The position numbers and the translations under genes are program-made. The notes below the pieces were generated by a model. That model was not told the origin of the DNA, searched no databases, and saw nothing but the letters and a program-made list of their open reading frames with translations. This document shows, one piece after another, positions 14,750 through 15,954 of a stretch of 15,954 nt of DNA. Every line of letters begins with the position of its first letter. Positions within the stretch are counted from its first letter, which is position 1. Source of the DNA: Halobacteriovorax sp. (GTDB lineage: Bacteria; Bdellovibrionota; Bacteriovoracia; Bacteriovoracales; Bacteriovoracaceae); NCBI GenBank assembly GCA_002686115.1, contig NZAF01000099.1, positions 1 to 15,954 of the forward strand. Reading direction: 5' to 3'.

Positions 14750-15829
14750 ATGAATACGACAACTCAACAACAAACAAATATACCTAACCCAAATGACTTT
14801 AAAAGTGTCAAAATCAAAAAGCATACTTCTGCTCTTCTCATTGATATTTTTCTATGGTCATACACTGTCTTAGTAACGTGGAAAATTATTTATGAAAAAA
14901 TAATTTTAGGTTTAAGATATCCAAAATTTACTTGGAACCAGCCTTTAAGTGCTCTAGCAATTGGTGCAGTCATTGCATTAATTCTTTATATGACATCTGC
15001 TTCTTGTGGAAGAGCATTCACAAAGCTAATGAAAAGAGATGTTAATAAACCTATTATGCGTGAGCCCTTTACTATTTTTCTAATGGTCGTAGTTGCTCTA
15101 ACATTTGTAGCCGGAATTTTTATTGCTCAGATCTCAGTATATGAGTTCTTTTCTCAAAGTGGTCTTACCGGAGCTAAAAGAATCTTTACGGCTCTTTTAA
15201 ATCCAAACTTTGGAATTCTTCAAGATGCTGTGTTTGCAGCAATTGAAACCATTTATATGGCATTTATTGCAACAGCCGTTGCTCTTCCACTTGCTTTTAT
15301 CATAGCTTTCTTTGCAGCAAGAAACCTTATGAGTGGAAGTAAAGTAACAATGGCAATTTATAATATCGTAAGATTCTTTTTAAATATATCAAGATCTATC
15401 GAGCCTCTTGTATGGGCGATTATCTTTTCTGTTTGGGTTGGGATTGGACCTTTTGCTGGTATGTTGGCACTATGCTTACACTCAGTATCTTCACTTTCAA
15501 AACTATACTCAGAACAAATAGAAAACATATCTAATGGACCTATTGAAGCAATAACTGCAACAGGTGCACACCCTATCCAAGTAATTTGGTATGGTGTTGT
15601 TCCTCAAATAGTTCTTCCTTACCTTTCTTTTACAATTTATCGTTGGGATATCAACGTAAGAATGGCGACTGTTATCGGCCTAGTTGGTGGCGGTGGTATC
15701 GGAACAATGCTTATGCAGTACCAAGGGCTTGCAAAGTGGAATGAAGTTGGAATGCTCGTAATCATCATTGCACTCATTGTATGGCTTATGGACTGGCTTT
15801 CATCAAGAATTAGAGAATCTATCAAATAA
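14750..15829 (+). CDS. phnE: phosphonate-type ABC transporter permease
   Basis: This encodes a 359-residue inner-membrane permease that forms the transport channel with PhnC. Hydrophobic helices lie at about 22-45, 65-82, 106-128, 163-190, 217-245 and 327-348. The cytoplasmic coupling (EAA-like) segment is EAITATGAHPIQVIWYGVVP (about 264-283). It leads into the PhnE hallmark INVRMATVIGLVGGGGIG. The protein is longer than the common form of about 260-280 residues because of an extra N-terminal helix pair, as seen in some PhnE members. The ATG at 14750 is chosen because AGAGAG (14737-14742) is 7 bases upstream; the GTG at 14744 is too close to it. It is the last gene of the operon. Its natural terminator appears to be interrupted (see 15851-15862). 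Confidence 0.93.
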   Translation: MNTTTQQQTNIPNPNDFKSVKIKKHTSALLIDIFLWSYTVLVTWKIIYEKIILGLRYPKFTWNQPLSALAIGAVIALILYMTSASCGRAFTKLMKRDVNKPIMREPFTIFLMVVVALTFVAGIFIAQISVYEFFSQSGLTGAKRIFTALLNPNFGILQDAVFAAIETIYMAFIATAVALPLAFIIAFFAARNLMSGSKVTMAIYNIVRFFLNISRSIEPLVWAIIFSVWVGIGPFAGMLALCLHSVSSLSKLYSEQIENISNGPIEAITATGAHPIQVIWYGVVPQIVLPYLSFTIYRWDINVRMATVIGLVGGGGIGTMLMQYQGLAKWNEVGMLVIIIALIVWLMDWLSSRIRESIK

Positions 15830-15850
15830 AAGTTTTTATATCTCAATAAC

Positions 15851-15862
15851 AAAAGGGCCTTA
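15851..15862 (+). terminator. orphan 5' arm of a terminator after phnE
   Basis: AAAAGGGCCTTA lies 21 bases after the phnE stop. It looks like the 5' half of a bidirectional terminator, but the matching TAAGGCCC arm is absent. The same arm, GGGCCTTA, is paired with TAAGGCCC in the hairpin at 5030-5055. The element end beginning at 15864 appears to have split it. Confidence 0.4.
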
Positions 15863-15898
15863 GTGATCTGTACCCCATTTTTGGGACACAAAAATAAA

Positions 15899-15932
15899 AA
15901 GCCCCATCTGTGATATGATGGGGTTTCTTATT
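15899..15932 (+). terminator. intrinsic terminator inside the element leader
   Basis: CCCCATC (15902-15908) pairs with GATGGGG (15917-15923) around an 8-base loop, with A's before and TTTCTTATTT after. It lies upstream of the element's first gene. There it would stop transcription entering from phnE, a known way by which insertion sequences limit activation by outside promoters. Confidence 0.65.
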
Positions 15933-15946
15933 TATGGAGTACAGAA

Positions 15947-15954
15947 ATGCATAA
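15947..15954 (+). CDS. start of an open frame cut by the window edge, likely transposase OrfA
   Basis: Only ATG CAT AA is visible. GGAG at 15936-15939, 7 bases upstream, marks it as a real translation start. The identity as an IS transposase rests entirely on the inverted-repeat-like end and leader upstream. Confidence 0.35.

Larger units (their letters stand above)
15864..15954 (+). mobile_element. left end of a probable IS3-family insertion sequence (runs off the window)
   Basis: TGATCTGTACCCCATTTTTG, continuing GGACACA to 15890, begins with the TG expected at an IS3-family terminus. From memory it resembles the ends of the IS150 type (TG, CTG, ACCCATTTT, then GGAC). It is followed by a leader with a hairpin terminator (15899-15932) and a ribosome site (GGAG, 15936-15939) ahead of an ATG at 15947, the layout expected of a transposase gene. 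The right end and the transposase body are outside the window, so the family is inferred. Confidence 0.5.

Noticed and set aside
1..15954. CRISPR array, tRNA or rRNA genes
   Set aside because: I found no regularly spaced repeats and no tRNA-like or rRNA-like segments on either strand by eye.

Overview
The window looks like chromosome from a low-GC member of the Bdellovibrionota, most like the Bacteriovoracaceae (Halobacteriovorax type). This rests on the AT-rich composition, the many lysine-rich secreted or membrane proteins of unknown family, and a CheX-type signalling protein. The assignment is inference; there is no rRNA or marker beyond enolase to fix it. Most of the window is ordinary chromosome, and there is no CRISPR array, prophage or tRNA. 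A mobile element probably begins at the extreme right edge.

Layout. 1-1.6 kb: a small charged protein of unknown function, a secreted trypsin/V8-like serine protease ending in a clear terminator, and a small membrane-anchored protein. 1.6-3.7 kb, minus strand: a signal-peptide protein with one membrane helix and an extremely lysine-rich tail, then an outer-membrane beta-barrel-like protein. 3.7-7.2 kb, minus strand: murI (glutamate racemase), eno (enolase) and a six-helix sensor histidine kinase, transcribed in that order. 7.3-8.6 kb: an unknown protein convergent with an MgtC-family membrane protein. 8.8-11.7 kb: an App1-like HAD phosphatase and a C45/acyltransferase-like Ntn hydrolase, with a probable small membrane protein on the opposite strand between them. 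11.7-12.8 kb, minus strand: a small unknown protein, then a degenerate receiver fused to a CheX-like phosphatase domain. 13.0-15.8 kb: a compact phnD-phnC-phnE ABC importer operon (lipoprotein, ATPase, permease). 15.86 kb to the end: what looks like the left end of an IS3-family element, including its own terminator and the first codons of a transposase reading frame.

How the genes fit together. The phn genes form one working import system for phosphonate, phosphite or phosphate; no C-P lyase gene is in view. eno and murI are housekeeping genes for glycolysis and the peptidoglycan D-glutamate supply. The kinase downstream of eno has a striking hairpin directly against its start codon, with the ribosome binding site in the loop. 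The App1-like and C45-like enzymes hint at lipid or N-acyl-amide turnover, but nothing shown here ties them into one pathway.

The observations most worth checking are the apparent insertion of the element into the phnE terminator, the kinase leader hairpin, the receiver-CheX fusion with a glutamate at the phospho-acceptor site, and the overlapping head-to-head start codons at about 10112.
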